DNA from: CAZCDS01 sp964497585
GTDB taxonomy: Bacteria > Desulfobacterota > Desulfomonilia > Desulfomonilales > Desulfomonilaceae
Assembly: GCA_964497585.1 (NCBI GenBank)
Contig: CAZCDS010000090.1
Span: 1 to 20,952 of the forward strand
Length of the DNA stretch: 20,952 nucleotides
Direction of reading: 5' to 3'
Under the pieces are notes generated by a model. It saw nothing but the letters and a program-made list of their open reading frames with translations, did not search any database and was not told where the DNA came from. Below, in pieces: positions 1 through 6,870 of the stretch (its first letter is position 1; each line of letters opens with the position of its first letter). The translations under genes and the position numbers were made by a program.

Positions 1-88
1 GCAGAGGTATAAGGGAGTCGAAGAGGCGTCTGTCCCAGTCGATTGCCCCTATCCAGAGGATGCCATCTTTGATCTCTCTAGGCTTCAT
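1..88 (-). CDS. fprA: FprA-type flavodiiron protein, N-terminal 29 residues (partial)
   Basis: Only the first 29 codons lie in the window; the gene runs off the left edge. The peptide begins MKPREIKDGILWIGAIDW and continues through D-R-R-L-F-D-S-L-I-P-L. This is the characteristic opening of A-type flavoproteins (flavodiiron proteins), just before the metallo-beta-lactamase-like di-iron domain. Members reduce O2 or NO to harmless products in the cytoplasm of anaerobes, taking electrons from rubredoxin or F420H2. The start at 88 is supported by a strong Shine-Dalgarno site (GGAGGAG, rc of 97-103) eight bases upstream. A sigma70-like promoter and an inverted repeat lie further upstream. The di-iron ligands and the flavodoxin domain are outside the window, so the catalytic state cannot be judged. 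Recognition rests on memory of the family's N terminus. Confidence 0.8.
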   Translation of the reverse strand, partial: MKPREIKDGILWIGAIDWDRRLFDSLIPL

Positions 89-120
89 GATGATTTCTCC
101 TCCGTGTTTGCCATGAATCC

Positions 121-152
121 ACAATACCGGGTCATGCCTTCAGTGGTATTGT
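121..152. promoter_or_regulatory. 8-bp inverted repeat, candidate operator
   Basis: ACAATACC at 121-128 is repeated perfectly inverted as GGTATTGT at 145-152, with 16 bases between. The right arm overlaps the -10 hexamer and the left arm falls in the early transcribed leader of the flavodiiron gene. That layout suits a dimeric repressor responding to oxygen, NO or redox state. The repressor is not known from this window. Confidence 0.4.
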
Positions 153-176
153 AGTGGGTCAGCGGGAAATGGACAA
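148..176 (-). promoter_or_regulatory. Sigma70-like promoter of the flavodiiron gene
   Basis: Read on the minus strand, TTGTCC (rc of 171-176) and TACAAT (rc of 148-153) are separated by exactly 17 bases. Transcription would start near 141 and give a leader of about 50 nt before the ATG at 88. The -10 matches consensus at five of six positions and the -35 at four of six. The -10 overlaps one arm of an inverted repeat. Confidence 0.5.
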
Positions 177-224
177 GAGCCTCGGTTTCTTACACAGTCA
201 GGGTTAATGAACAGGGTATCTATT

Positions 225-239
225 CCGCCCTTCGGGCGG
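225..239. other. Short GC-rich hairpin
   Basis: CCGCCC (225-230) pairs with GGGCGG (234-239) around a 3-nt loop, and the plus strand continues into GGATTTT. It may be a weak terminator or part of the end of the neighbouring IS remnant. No gene can be assigned to it. Confidence 0.3.
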
Positions 240-349
240 GGATTTTCTGACGCATCACAGGGTCTATCGTCCGATGCTGTTTTGGAGGGGAGCGGCGAGA
301 GGCCGATGCCTCCGCGCCCGATCCATCAGCTTGATGAGCCCCGACCGAC

Positions 350-920
350 CTATCCCTCGACAGGTTGCTTCCCAACAGAGCCCGTCTCCGTTTCACTCGG
401 CGGTGTCAGTATAGCATGCCGGGCACCCGCTTGTCGCGGGTCTTGGGAACGAAGACTCCGTCGGCGCAGCCTGGGTTGTTCCCGTGCCTGGTCGAGTTTG
501 CGATCCCGTCGGGCGAAGATCTCCTTGTCCCGGCCCTCCAGCTTGTCCTTTGGAGCCACGTATCCAAGAGCGCTGTGCAGACGTACATTGTTGTAATGCT
601 CCACATATCCGGTCACGATGCGACGGGCATCCTCCAAGGACAACGGAGTCCCCGGACGGATGCACTCGCGCTTGAGTGACTGATGCCACCTCTCGATCTT
701 CCCGTTGCTTTGGGGATACCCGGGAGAGGTCCTGATGTGCGTCATGCCGCTTATCCTGATGAATTCCTTGAAATCTTTGGCGATAAACTGGGGGCCGTTG
801 TCGGAGATTGTTCTCGGGCTCGCATCGGGACCCTTTTCCTTGGCCGTTGTGACCTCAAGTGGTCCCCTTTTGCTTTGCCGTACACAGAAGCGCAGTGCAG
901 GCCAAACTGAGCTAGGAGTT
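350..920 (-). pseudogene. IS3-type transposase, 5'-truncated integrase-core remnant
   Basis: The minus frame is open from a TAA near 920 down to a TAG at 350, but the family resemblance only begins near 850. It contains the C-terminal half of a DDE integrase core: ISDNGPQFIAKDFKEFI, which carries the second Asp, then the stretch GYPQSNGKIERWHQSLK with the final Glu. After these comes the typical tail with LHSALGYVAPKDKLEGR and a basic charged C terminus. The first catalytic Asp and all of the orfA helix-turn-helix region are missing, so the element cannot transpose by itself. There is no in-frame ATG before 745, within the domain. Upstream of about 850 the frame no longer resembles the family, so the truncation junction is probably there. 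No clear terminal inverted repeats were found, so the IS boundaries are not given. Confidence 0.8.
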
Positions 921-1530
921 TAAACTCGATGACAGAGAAAAGAACTTCTGATTACGCTAACGTGATAAGGTTGTATTCTATTATCAATATATCTGAAGTA
1001 TTGCGAATTTCGGCATACAAAAATGACGGGAAACAGCAGTAGCCATCACTTGATTCAGAGGGAAGGCAATGTTGGCTCAATAGCCGAACGCTAGCCGGGA
1101 GATTTGATGCTCCGAGCGGCCTTGCCGGCATTGGAGGACGAGGCGTCTGACAAGTTCAGTAAAGACCCTCTGTGTTGTGCAGGTGATGCGTTCCCCGAGC
1201 GCAGAGGAGCATTTCGTGTTTGTTGCTGGCCGGATTCCCGGCAGGCGCCCCTGTATGCTCCTGGTAAGGAGCAAGCGCCTTTCTCAATTCCTGGGAACGG
1301 TCCGTAACCAGGAGTGTCACGACTCACCTCATCGTTCCGGACCTTCCATAGCCGCGCATCTCCTGCTTTTGAAGCATCCATTTCACATTGAACGCAATTA
1401 TGATGCGCATGACTCCGAAAGGCACTCCGAAAGCCGACAGAATCTAATTGGCAAGAGGTCAGGATTTGAGATTGGGCGACCGGGACCGCGTCATTTCATT
1501 GAACCCGCGAGGATGTTACAAGAAACGTTT
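921..1530. other. Intergenic stretch, no supported gene
   Basis: Between the transposase remnant and the crotonase gene. The part from 921 to about 1025 is AT-rich; the rest is GC-rich with no frame that resembles a protein. A 10-bp tandem repeat (ACTCCGAAAG near 1412 and again 12 bases later) is the only local structure seen. Frames reading through here on the plus strand are shadows of the gene to the right. Confidence 0.5.
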
Positions 1531-2334
1531 CTATTTCGCGAATGCGCTCGCCTGTTTGAAGAACTCCGTGGAAACGGCAAGTACGGTCTGGTTTCTATTT
1601 TCAAGCTCCACGGCCGACTCCAGGGACGGGGAAGCAAGGCTCCGCTCAATGACCCTCTTGGTCAAGGCGAGTCCGCCGGGGCTCTTTTGGAGCATCACGC
1701 GTGCAAGCTCCAAAGCGGATTCGACTACTCGCTCCCGGGGTTCCAGTTTGTTCACGAGCCCCATCCTCTCCGCTTCTTCAGCAGAGACTCGCCTGCCTGA
1801 CATCAGGATTTCCGAGGCCCGGGAGAGTCCCACTGCGCGCGGAAGCAGGTAGGACGTGCCCATCTCGCCACCCGAAAGCCCGAGGTTGATGAATGAGGCG
1901 ACAAAAAAGGCTTCGGGAGCGGCTATCCGGACGTCCGCTGCGAGAGCGAGAGCAAAGCCGCCCCCAGCCGCCGGTCCGTTCACCGCGGCGATGACGGGCT
2001 GCGGGATCCTTCGGAGCCCCAGAACGAGATCACCGTAACGGTTCTGGATCTTCTGTAGGAAGATCTCAGCCGACGAGAGCACTTCCTTGGCAGCCTGGGA
2101 CATCACCTGGGAAAGGTCCGCGCCCGAGCAAAATCCTCGTCCTGCTCCGGTCAACACGACAACCCGAATTTTCTCGTCCTTTTCCAGTTGAGCAAACAAC
2201 TCCTCGAACGCACCGACCATTGACAGATCGAGGGCGTTGAGCTTCTCCGGGCGGTTCATGGTGATAAGTCCCACTCCCGCTTCAACTTCCTCGTGGAGAA
2301 GGGGGCGCTGTTGTTCCATTTCGTTTTCTGACAT
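1531..2334 (-). CDS. Enoyl-CoA hydratase/isomerase (crotonase) family protein without the hydratase glutamates
   Basis: A 267-aa protein of normal crotonase length, presumably cytoplasmic and acting on an acyl-CoA. Motifs in order: NRPEKLNALD (28-37), oxyanion-hole loop GAGRGFCSGADL (63-74), AAVNGPAAGGGFALALAADV (116-135), then GLSGGEMGTSYLLPRAVG (152-169). Against rat mitochondrial enoyl-CoA hydratase, the two catalytic glutamates (Glu144, Glu164) fall on Ala128 and Phe148. An acid at Glu157 sits near the Asp of dienoyl-CoA isomerases. Simple hydration of crotonyl-CoA is therefore unlikely; isomerase or another acyl-CoA chemistry is more plausible. The chosen start gives MSENEMEQQ and has a weak AAGAG ribosome site; a TTG at 2406 would add 24 residues that look non-conserved. 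No partner beta-oxidation gene is nearby. Confidence 0.85.
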   Translation of the reverse strand: MSENEMEQQRPLLHEEVEAGVGLITMNRPEKLNALDLSMVGAFEELFAQLEKDEKIRVVVLTGAGRGFCSGADLSQVMSQAAKEVLSSAEIFLQKIQNRYGDLVLGLRRIPQPVIAAVNGPAAGGGFALALAADVRIAAPEAFFVASFINLGLSGGEMGTSYLLPRAVGLSRASEILMSGRRVSAEEAERMGLVNKLEPRERVVESALELARVMLQKSPGGLALTKRVIERSLASPSLESAVELENRNQTVLAVSTEFFKQASAFAK

Positions 2335-2600
2335 GAGCTCTTTTCTCGCTTTCCTTTTGAAGAGGTTAAATGATAAGGCGATATGGCGTGCCCAGAATAG
2401 CGACAACCTCCAACTGCCTATATCATAGAAGTGTCGGGCTAGGGAAAATTCTCCTCATCTAGGTGTACCATGTATCACCTGACCCCCCCTGCCAATGAGA
2501 AACGCCGAGCATAGCTTGAGGCACGTGACGAAGGCAGGTGCTCATGAAGGGAATTCGTGCTTCCGCAAACGCAATCACCAGGTCCCACGCGGGCTACGGG

Positions 2601-4637
2601 TCATCGTCGTCGCCTGCCCGCTCCGACGGGCATTGCTCCGTATTCCTTGAGGAGTCTTACGACTCGCCTCTGTACCGAGAGCGAGCCACCCATGTCACGT
2701 GGGGGAGAATAAGCCCACCCGAGCGCCGTTACACCCTGATCGTTCATGGAGTGGACGTCGGCTCCGCTCTCCAGAAGGAGTCTGACCACTGCAAGATGCC
2801 CCATTCCTGCAGCCAGCATGAGAGCGGTCGTGCCGTCTTTCTCCTTGGCATTGGCGTCAACGCCGTTCTCAAGCAGCCTCCTCACAACGTCCGTCTGACC
2901 TTTCTTTGCGGCTTCCAGGAGCCATGCCTCAAAGGACCTCGACGGCTGTGACGCCCGACCAGCAGATGCTCGTGGAGGTGGCCGGCTCGGAGGCTCGACA
3001 GCTCGGGTGCGGGAAGCCATCCTTCGGGAATCCCCGGGCGAAGGGGTCTCACCTTTCGGCAAGGCAGAGCCGTACTCTGGGTTCCTAGGTGCAGGCAATC
3101 CCCGCTTCAGATCCAGTTTCTGTGTATGGGCTTTCGCCACCCTTTCCGTGGGCCTGGGCTTAGGCGGCGCAATCGTCCGCGCGGCCTTGGAAGCCGGTGC
3201 AGGCATCGCTTCTCCGGCTGCTCCTGATCCGGGTTGAGTCTTCACCAACGTTTCGGGCGACCGGTTTCCGCCGTCAAGTTTACCTCCAGGCGGCAGAGTA
3301 GGGCTCTTTGAACTGGGTTGTGCCCTGATCCTGGCTCCTGAGTCCAATCCCAATCCCGGCAAAGGAGCTTTGCTTAGCTCTGCCCGACCACCTGGGGACG
3401 GCGCTTCAGGTGGGCTGGGAACCGGGGCCTTGCTAGTCTCGAGCGTGGGTTCCGTAACGTGAAGAGCCTGGCTGGCAGTCTTCGGCGCTCCGGGTTCAGG
3501 CTTGAGCCGAGGCTTCTCCTGCGCAGGCGACCCCGTCTTGCTTGTCGTAGCGATTCGGCTCGGCTCCGGTTGCCCTGTGGGCTGAGAAGGCTCTGTTTTC
3601 GGAGGCGCGGGCCGCTCCATTGCTGTCGTGGCTTTCTTCTTTGCGCCCGGTCGTGTTAATGGGGCGGTCGAGGAGTCCGTCGTCTTTGGGGGCGTCTTGG
3701 GGGGTCCGGCTGCTTCTTGCTGAGTTTCGACCAAAGAGCCGGAGATCGGCTTCGCAGGACTCTTCTTGCCCATCGGAGCTTCACTTACCTTGGGCCTGGG
3801 CGCGGTACGAGAATGATCTGCACGGTGACGAACCGGTGTTTCACTCTTGCCGGCCGGTCTTTTTTCGGGCCGAACCGACGTTGTATTTCGTTTTTCCCAC
3901 GGCCTTCTGGCAACAGCGGCGGTCTTGACTTTGGGTGCCTCCGGCGTCCCGATAAAGGGTAGCCTGCCGACATCCGGGATCGGAATCATCTTTGTGTAGA
4001 AACCTGCTCCCACGGCCGCGATCAGCGCAAGAAGAGCCGCTGCGAGGGCAGCGAAACCGGCCTTTCCGCCCCGCCGCGCGGGCTTCGGCGGCGGAAGGTC
4101 GACGCTGTGCACAGGTGAGAGGGCTCGTGGAAGTGGAGTACGGTCGTCTTCTTTCGGCGCCTCGAAATCCAATTGAGGCTCCAGATCATGCACAAACGTT
4201 ACTTCGTCTTCCGCTTCCTCGTGTTCGGTTTCCAGTGGTTCCAGGTCATCCGCGGGTTTCAGAAATATAGAATCCGCGCCTGCATCATGCGAGTCCACAT
4301 CCAATTCGGGAGGAGCTTCCTCCTGTACGGATTCCGGGGCTGGCTCGACTCTTTCCGCTGGGAGGCCTTCGTCACCGCACTGAGGACATTTCTCAGAGTC
4401 AACCAGTTTCAAGGCTCCGCACTTGGCGCACGTAAATGCAAGCTCTACCGTGGGCTCGAATGACGGAGCCGCCTCATCCAAATCCGACGGCCTAAGTTGA
4501 CCGCCCTTGAGGAGATTATCGTACAGTTTTTCCAGTTGATTCTGACTGAGGTGGTACTTGGTGCACAGAGCCACATCACTCATGCCGCCGCGAACGTCAC
4601 TCACGAATTCCTCAATCTTTATCTTGCGCCTTGCCAT
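2601..4637 (-). CDS. Membrane-spanning protein: N-terminal helical domain, zinc ribbon, Pro/Lys-rich linker, ankyrin repeats
   Basis: A 678-aa modular protein. Residues 1-55 form a predicted helical, HTH-like module (MARRKIKIEEFV and onward). Cys70, Cys73, Cys84 and Cys87 form a zinc ribbon (CAKC...CPQC). An acidic stretch (about 95-165) leads to one hydrophobic segment (about 193-213: GFAALAAALLALIAAVGAGF). Residues about 220-565 are low-complexity, rich in Pro, Lys, Ser and Thr, as in envelope-spanning linkers. About 568-668 hold two clear ankyrin repeats (DGTTALMLAAGMGHLAVVRL is typical) and a third, degenerate one with an insertion. With Arg/Lys on the N-terminal side of the span, the zinc ribbon is probably cytoplasmic and the ankyrin domain periplasmic. 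Substrate and partners are unknown. The first 87 residues are paralogous to those of the protein at 17413-18036. No clear Shine-Dalgarno site was seen. Confidence 0.85.
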   Translation of the reverse strand: MARRKIKIEEFVSDVRGGMSDVALCTKYHLSQNQLEKLYDNLLKGGQLRPSDLDEAAPSFEPTVELAFTCAKCGALKLVDSEKCPQCGDEGLPAERVEPAPESVQEEAPPELDVDSHDAGADSIFLKPADDLEPLETEHEEAEDEVTFVHDLEPQLDFEAPKEDDRTPLPRALSPVHSVDLPPPKPARRGGKAGFAALAAALLALIAAVGAGFYTKMIPIPDVGRLPFIGTPEAPKVKTAAVARRPWEKRNTTSVRPEKRPAGKSETPVRHRADHSRTAPRPKVSEAPMGKKSPAKPISGSLVETQQEAAGPPKTPPKTTDSSTAPLTRPGAKKKATTAMERPAPPKTEPSQPTGQPEPSRIATTSKTGSPAQEKPRLKPEPGAPKTASQALHVTEPTLETSKAPVPSPPEAPSPGGRAELSKAPLPGLGLDSGARIRAQPSSKSPTLPPGGKLDGGNRSPETLVKTQPGSGAAGEAMPAPASKAARTIAPPKPRPTERVAKAHTQKLDLKRGLPAPRNPEYGSALPKGETPSPGDSRRMASRTRAVEPPSRPPPRASAGRASQPSRSFEAWLLEAAKKGQTDVVRRLLENGVDANAKEKDGTTALMLAAGMGHLAVVRLLLESGADVHSMNDQGVTALGWAYSPPRDMGGSLSVQRRVVRLLKEYGAMPVGAGRRRR

Positions 4638-4666
4638 GACGGACCCGCTGATGCTTGGTTTTGTTT

Positions 4667-4672
4667 ATTATA
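4667..4672 (-). promoter_or_regulatory. Consensus -10 element upstream of the ankyrin/zinc-ribbon gene
   Basis: The minus strand reads a perfect TATAAT about 30 bases before the ATG at 4637. A TTGAAC lies 20 bases further upstream, which is too far for a standard -35; no better -35 was found. The promoter may be weak or need an activator. Confidence 0.4.
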
Positions 4673-4831
4673 CTCTTTTTGGGCGAAAATGTGTTCAAAA
4701 AGGTGGACCACGGCCGCTGGCTTTCCGCCATGGATCTGGGGGCTGGTTTCATAGTGCAGGAAGTTCTTGCGGGCATCGCCCTTTTCTGGTAAGTTTGTTG
4801 GACATTGAGGACTATCAGACGAGGGCATTTC

Positions 4832-5131
4832 ATGAGAACGTGCATTCTTGCGGGCATACTGGGCGTGCTGCTCCTGGCTGCTTCAGTGGCGTTGGGCGGT
4901 GGTGCAGCAAAGCCGCCTCCGGGGCTCGTGCATGCGACAACTGACCCGGTTCTGACCGGGTTTAAGGAGCAGGGAGTGTGGTACTTCCCATGCCTGGCCC
5001 CGGCGTACCTGTGGCGTATTGCACCTCAGCCAATGACATTTGGACCTCCTCCGCCCTGCGGTCCGCCAGCCCCCGTTAGTGCCCCGCGTGCACCGGTCAC
5101 ATCGCCCAAGGGGCAGCGTAAGCCATTCTAG
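4832..5131 (+). CDS. Small exported proline-rich protein, unknown function
   Basis: A 99-aa protein starting MRTCILAGILGVLLLAAS. The N terminus is a clear Sec signal (charged start, about 15 hydrophobic residues), with cleavage likely near the Gly/Ala-rich ALGGGAA. The mature part is short, with only two cysteines and a Pro-rich end (GPPPPCGPPAPVSAPRAP) that closes on a basic tail. I do not recognise a family. The start at 4832 was preferred over an in-frame one 27 bases upstream because GAGGG (4821-4825) sits six bases before it and the signal peptide then begins cleanly. It is divergent from the ankyrin gene, and another small exported protein follows about 180 bases downstream. Confidence 0.6.
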   Translation: MRTCILAGILGVLLLAASVALGGGAAKPPPGLVHATTDPVLTGFKEQGVWYFPCLAPAYLWRIAPQPMTFGPPPPCGPPAPVSAPRAPVTSPKGQRKPF

Positions 5132-5256
5132 AGATCAGCGAGCAGTCTTTTCCGAGTGGACCTTCGCGAAGTATTCACTGTGGCTCGTGGGCTTGCGAAA
5201 TCGAACGTGTGCGGCAGAAGATTCACAGCTCAAATGACCGGCCCTCCTGATTCCAG

Positions 5257-5285
5257 TTGACAAGCTTGTCGAAAAGGTTTATGAG
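5257..5285 (+). promoter_or_regulatory. Promoter with a 12-bp palindrome over its -35
   Basis: TTGACA (5257-5262) and TATGAG (5280-5285) are spaced by 17 bases. GACAAGCTTGTC at 5259-5270 is a perfect 12-bp palindrome covering most of the -35 and the start of the spacer, a typical place for a repressor or activator site. It lies about 30 bases upstream of the small exported-protein gene at 5316. Confidence 0.5.
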
Positions 5286-5315
5286 AAACAATAATAAGGT
5301 AGGAATAATCCGGCA

Positions 5316-5564
5316 ATGAGAACCAAGATCCTTATAGCCACCCTCGTGCTGATGATGATAATAATAACCCCGTCGGTTTCGCACGCTGGGGCGGGGTTCT
5401 TTCGATACGTGTTTGATGCAATCTTCAACCAACTGGGGTTAGACCGAGGCCCCGTTCCCAAAGTAATGAACAAACCACCCTGTGCCGATCCCTTCTCCGA
5501 CGGACCTTCTCAAGATACTCACCGCGGCCCCCATAGGATTCATATCCAGGCCGAAGGCTTCTGA
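5316..5564 (+). CDS. Small exported protein, unknown function
   Basis: An 82-aa product beginning MRTKILIATLVLMMIIITPS, a textbook signal peptide with probable cleavage after SHA (near residue 24). The mature part is about 58 residues: an aromatic and hydrophobic start (GFFRYVFDAIFNQLGL), then a polar His/Pro-rich tail. A Shine-Dalgarno-like TAGGA lies about 11 bases before the ATG, and a promoter with a palindrome lies just upstream. No family is recognised. The tail after about residue 50 has unusual composition, so a frameshift near 5470-5490 into another frame is possible. It shares the MRT...ILI signal-peptide style with the protein at 4832, but the mature parts are not obviously alike. 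Confidence 0.5.
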   Translation: MRTKILIATLVLMMIIITPSVSHAGAGFFRYVFDAIFNQLGLDRGPVPKVMNKPPCADPFSDGPSQDTHRGPHRIHIQAEGF

Positions 5565-5737
5565 AACAATCCAGACTGTGTGCCATTCCGTTCATCCGAT
5601 GCAGACCGGGGTGGCTATCCTTGCACTCCACCTTAACTCCGAAAAGGCGCCCGCAGCCAGGGGCACCCGCCCCTCGGCCAGATGCGTCGCATTTCCTGCA
5701 CTGAGGTGGGGGCTGTCCGTGACTCGTGGGTTGGATT
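5565..5737. other. Leader-side intergenic stretch upstream of the cyclase promoter
   Basis: With the promoter region and 5' leader it makes a gap of about 320 bases between the small exported protein and the cyclase gene. Open frames exist here but lack family resemblance or a ribosome site. The only supported element is the promoter/inverted repeat at 5738-5776. Confidence 0.4.
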
Positions 5738-5776
5738 TTGACCTTGACCGGTCCTTAAACTGTGATGTAAGGTCAA
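5738..5776 (+). promoter_or_regulatory. Promoter of the cyclase gene, bracketed by an 8-bp inverted repeat
   Basis: TTGACC (5738-5743) and TGTGAT (5761-5766) are 17 bases apart. TTGACCTT (5738-5745) recurs perfectly inverted as AAGGTCAA (5769-5776), so the repeat encloses the -35, the spacer, the -10 and the start point. A second TTGACC follows the first in tandem. The layout suggests control by a dimeric regulator. The predicted leader to the ATG at 5884 is about 110 nt. Confidence 0.5.
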
Positions 5777-5883
5777 TTACTTACCGTAAACATCTCATTG
5801 GAGCGATATGGTGCGACCTCCCGTCCTCCCATTAGGCCGTGGGCGGGCTGGCCGCTGCGAAATCTCAGACGGAGGTGGGGCAC

Positions 5884-6708
5884 ATGAAAACGTGGCTTTC
5901 ATGCGTCGTGTTAGTGGGGACACTCGTAGTCTCCGTTACCGTGTTCGCTGAGCAGCCTGCCAGCCTGTGGAGCATCGTCGCCGAGCTGCAATCAAAGAAA
6001 TTTGTGGACCTGACGCACGCATTTCGTCCGGGGATACCCCATTGGCCCGGATTCAGCGATGAAGTCCGTGTCACCACGTACTACTATGACGAGGGAATCG
6101 GCATGAAGGGGCACGGTTTCCTGGCTCACGAATACAAGATTCCGGGTCAGTGGGGAACCCATTGCGACCCGCCGGCACACTTTATTAAGGGGAAACGTTT
6201 CCTGGACGAGATTTCCGTCAAGGAAATGATTCTTCCCCTCGTCGTGATCGACGTGAGCGACAAAGTGAAGGCAGACCCGGATTATCGAATAACGATGGAC
6301 GACGTGAGGGCATGGGAAGCCAAGTACGGTAAGGTTCCCGCTAAATCGTTCGTAGCGATGCGAACGGATTGGTCAAAGAAATGGCCGAGTGCGAAACAGA
6401 TGCGAAATGAAGATGAGAAAGGGGTCGCGCACTATCCGGGGTGGAGTAAAGAGGTGTTGAAATACCTGTATGAGGATCGAGGAATCACCGCTTCGGGGCA
6501 CGAGACGACCGATACCGACCCCGGTATCGCTACCAGCAAAGGCGATTATTCGTGCGAAGCATACATTTTGGCTCAGGACAAGTATCAAATCGAACTGCTG
6601 GCAAACCTCGATCAGGTTCCGGCCTATGGCGCAATCGCCTTCGTGACCTTTCCGAAACCTAAGAAAGGTTCAGGCTTTCCAGCTCGAGTGTTCGCAGTTG
6701 TTCCCTGA
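5884..6708 (+). CDS. Exported cyclase-family (kynurenine formamidase-like) metal-dependent hydrolase
   Basis: A 274-aa protein of the cyclase/KynB-like fold (Pfam PF04199). Relatives hydrolyse amides or lactams such as N-formylkynurenine or isatin using bound metal. The metal motif is G-T-H93-C-D95-P-P-A-H99-F; a second conserved patch is SGHETTDTDPG (204-214), probably followed by Glu225. In KynB the motif starts with another His (H-x-G-T-H); here that position is Gln89, which I believe is usual for this exported subgroup but would alter metal binding. The N terminus MKTWLSCVVLVGTLVVSVTV is a signal peptide with cleavage near VFA-EQ, so it acts outside the cytoplasm. The start at 5884 is fixed by GGAGGTG (5871-5877) six bases upstream; an in-frame start at 5839 lacks this. 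The substrate is unknown and no tryptophan-catabolic neighbour is present. Confidence 0.85.
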   Translation: MKTWLSCVVLVGTLVVSVTVFAEQPASLWSIVAELQSKKFVDLTHAFRPGIPHWPGFSDEVRVTTYYYDEGIGMKGHGFLAHEYKIPGQWGTHCDPPAHFIKGKRFLDEISVKEMILPLVVIDVSDKVKADPDYRITMDDVRAWEAKYGKVPAKSFVAMRTDWSKKWPSAKQMRNEDEKGVAHYPGWSKEVLKYLYEDRGITASGHETTDTDPGIATSKGDYSCEAYILAQDKYQIELLANLDQVPAYGAIAFVTFPKPKKGSGFPARVFAVVP

Positions 6709-6726
6709 AGATCGGCGCTGCCGGGC

Positions 6727-6769
6727 CTCCGTGAAGCTTGGGAGATCACCCGCGGGGGCTCCCACGGAG
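6727..6769. terminator. Stem-loop between convergent genes
   Basis: CTCCGTG (6727-6733) pairs with CACGGAG (6763-6769), and inside it GGAG (6741-6744) can pair with CTCC (6759-6762). It lies 19 bases past the cyclase stop, between convergent genes. There is no strong T-run (TCCTTTCC follows on the plus strand), so termination strength is doubtful. Confidence 0.35.
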
Positions 6770-6870
6770 ATCCTTTCCTGGCACGGTGTAGACAGGGTAA
6801 CTCGCGTCCGGTCTGGCTGACCTCCTATTCCTCTGCAAAAGGGCGGGCCCCGACTTCCTGCACCTTGACG

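Noticed and set aside
207..596. Plus-strand open frame of 129 codons
   Set aside because: It is the antisense shadow of the transposase remnant, with no ribosome site.
1091..1381. Minus-strand frame of 96 codons beside the crotonase gene
   Set aside because: Composition unlike the neighbouring proteins, no ribosome site and no family resemblance.
2538..2951. Plus-strand frames across the ankyrin gene
   Set aside because: They are frame shadows of the 678-aa protein, whose ankyrin repeats and zinc ribbon fix the real frame.
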